A stretch of 64,000 bases of DNA, taken from contig LR746276.1 in NCBI GenBank assembly GCA_902729315.2, positions 969,169 to 1,033,168 on the forward strand. The letters run 5' to 3'. Origin of the DNA: Spirodela intermedia (taxonomy: Eukaryota > Streptophyta > Magnoliopsida > Alismatales > Araceae). A program made the translations under genes and the position numbers. Below, piece by piece: positions 63,343 to 64,000 of this stretch (positions are counted from its first letter, which is position 1; each line of letters opens with the position of its first letter). Below the pieces are notes generated by a model. The model was not told the DNA's origin. It searched no databases and saw only the letters and a list, made by a program, of their open reading frames with translations.

Positions 63343-64000
63343 CTAAAAGATGGCGAACTCGTCTTCGTCCCTAGTCCCCTTCTTCTTCTTCGTGGTGCCG
63401 TTCTGCTGCAGCACCAGGACGGAGCCATGGACGGGGAAGTCGGAGGAGGCCAGAAGGTCACCAATGGGCCCGAGCTCCGGGCACTCCTCCCAGTCGTTGA
63501 GCCCCATGAGGAACGGCGATAGCCGCCGGCCGCCACGCCCCACCAGGTACAGCGCGTACATGCCTTCCATCCCCCGCAGCGCGTCTAATGTTTCCAGCGA
63601 GTTCGCCACCGTCTTCTCCACGAAGCTCACCGTCCCCGGCACGACGAACCTAAGACGGATGGACGAAGATCTCCCGTAAAGGCTCCGACAGGGAAGGGGA
63701 CAGAGTAGCAACGGGTGTTCTCCCACCTGGTGTAGAATTCTGAGAGGAAGGCCTCGTCGGCTTCGCTCTCCTTCTCGTGGTTGTTGATGGCTATGAGGAC
63801 CTCCTCGCCCTTAGAGGCCTCCATCTCCACCTCTGCGTCGTAGCTGGCGCGGGATGCCGGCAGGAACCTGACCACGGTGAGGCTCACGAGCGGGTGCACG
63901 GCCATGCGACCGCCGTAGGCCACCGCCTCCCGGTCATCGGGGCCGCCGAAGAAGAGAGCTACTACCTGGTGGCCCTCAAGCGGTGCCGCCGACACCCTGG
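63343..64000 (-). CDS. Cation/H+ exchanger (CHX) C-terminal part, cut by window edge
   Basis: This is the 3' end of a plant CPA2-type monovalent cation/H+ antiporter. Two exons are visible: 64000-63727 (continues beyond the window) and 63649-63343. The sequence is the soluble C-terminal regulatory region: PLEGHQVVALFFGGPDDREA, LTVVRFLP, then DEAFLSEFYTR joined to FVVPGTVSFVEKTVANSLET, followed by YALYLVGRGG and ECPELGPIGDLLASSDF, as in CHX proteins. The GPDDREA and ELGPIGDLLAS patterns are family hallmarks, and it is most like the CHX19/CHX20 group as I recall it. The membrane domain lies outside the window. The C-terminus is rich in Lys and acidic residues (TTKKKKGTRDEDEF). Confidence 0.88.

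Overview
This is nuclear DNA from a flowering plant. Every well-supported gene is a spliced plant gene with GT-AG introns (plus one apparent GC-AG intron). The families include several that are plant-specific: class IV HD-ZIP, fibrillin/PAP, a class II trehalose-phosphate synthase-like protein and CHX. There are no operons or bacterial signals. Gene density is about one gene per 5-6 kb, many introns are short (about 80-100 bp), no intact transposon is visible, and (GA)n/(CT)n microsatellites are very common. Several genes (HSFA1-like, TPS6-like, B3) are strongly GC-rich at third positions, while others (JMJ13-like, ALG2, RBR) are not. That mix would suit a monocot with a compact genome, but the sequence does not prove the lineage.

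Layout from left to right. 1-3.3 kb holds no firm gene: a weak minus-strand open segment, site II (GGCCCA) clusters, GA tracts and a short degraded coding-like piece. 3,349-8,466 (-) is a JMJ13/JMJ706-type JmjC histone demethylase. 12,127-18,577 (-) is an HDG5/ROC3-type class IV HD-ZIP. 18.6-26.4 kb is gene-poor, with an AT-rich part, an 87-bp minisatellite and an 11-unit array that runs into the next gene. 26,458-30,091 (-) is ALG2, divergent from a PAP3-type plastid fibrillin at 30,664-33,690 (+). Next come a small single-pass membrane protein (34,791-35,512 +), a single-B3-domain protein (36,293-37,364 -), a 650-bp GA satellite, an HSFA1-type heat-shock factor (38,894-41,581 -), BRICK1 (42,838-44,314 -), a predicted pseudokinase (45,236-52,291 +), an RWD-RBR E3 ubiquitin ligase (53,351-58,661 -), a TPS6-type protein (60,081-62,817 +) and the 3' end of a CHX-type cation/H+ exchanger (63,343-64,000 -, cut by the window edge). 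All exon models were built by hand from splice consensus, reading-frame phase and family knowledge. The phases close in every complete model. Coordinates may be off by one or two bases.

The genes do not form one pathway. The HDG5-like and JMJ13-like genes lie next to each other, as I recall they also do (closely linked) in Arabidopsis and rice, so this part is probably an old conserved block. ALG2/PAP3, BRK1/pseudokinase and RBR/TPS6 are divergent pairs that share upstream regions.

The most unusual feature is a recurring kind of local tandem duplication that takes in the edge of an exon. A 127-bp duplication in the JMJ13-like gene copies a splice acceptor. A 205-bp duplication in the B3 gene copies a splice donor. 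Intron 8 of the HDG5-like gene carries a diverged copy of its own exon-8 donor. The 3' end of ALG2 is the last unit of an array of about eleven ~88-bp units, several of which still encode a recognisable copy of the ALG2 C-terminus. Similar duplications without exon edges occur in two promoters and several introns.
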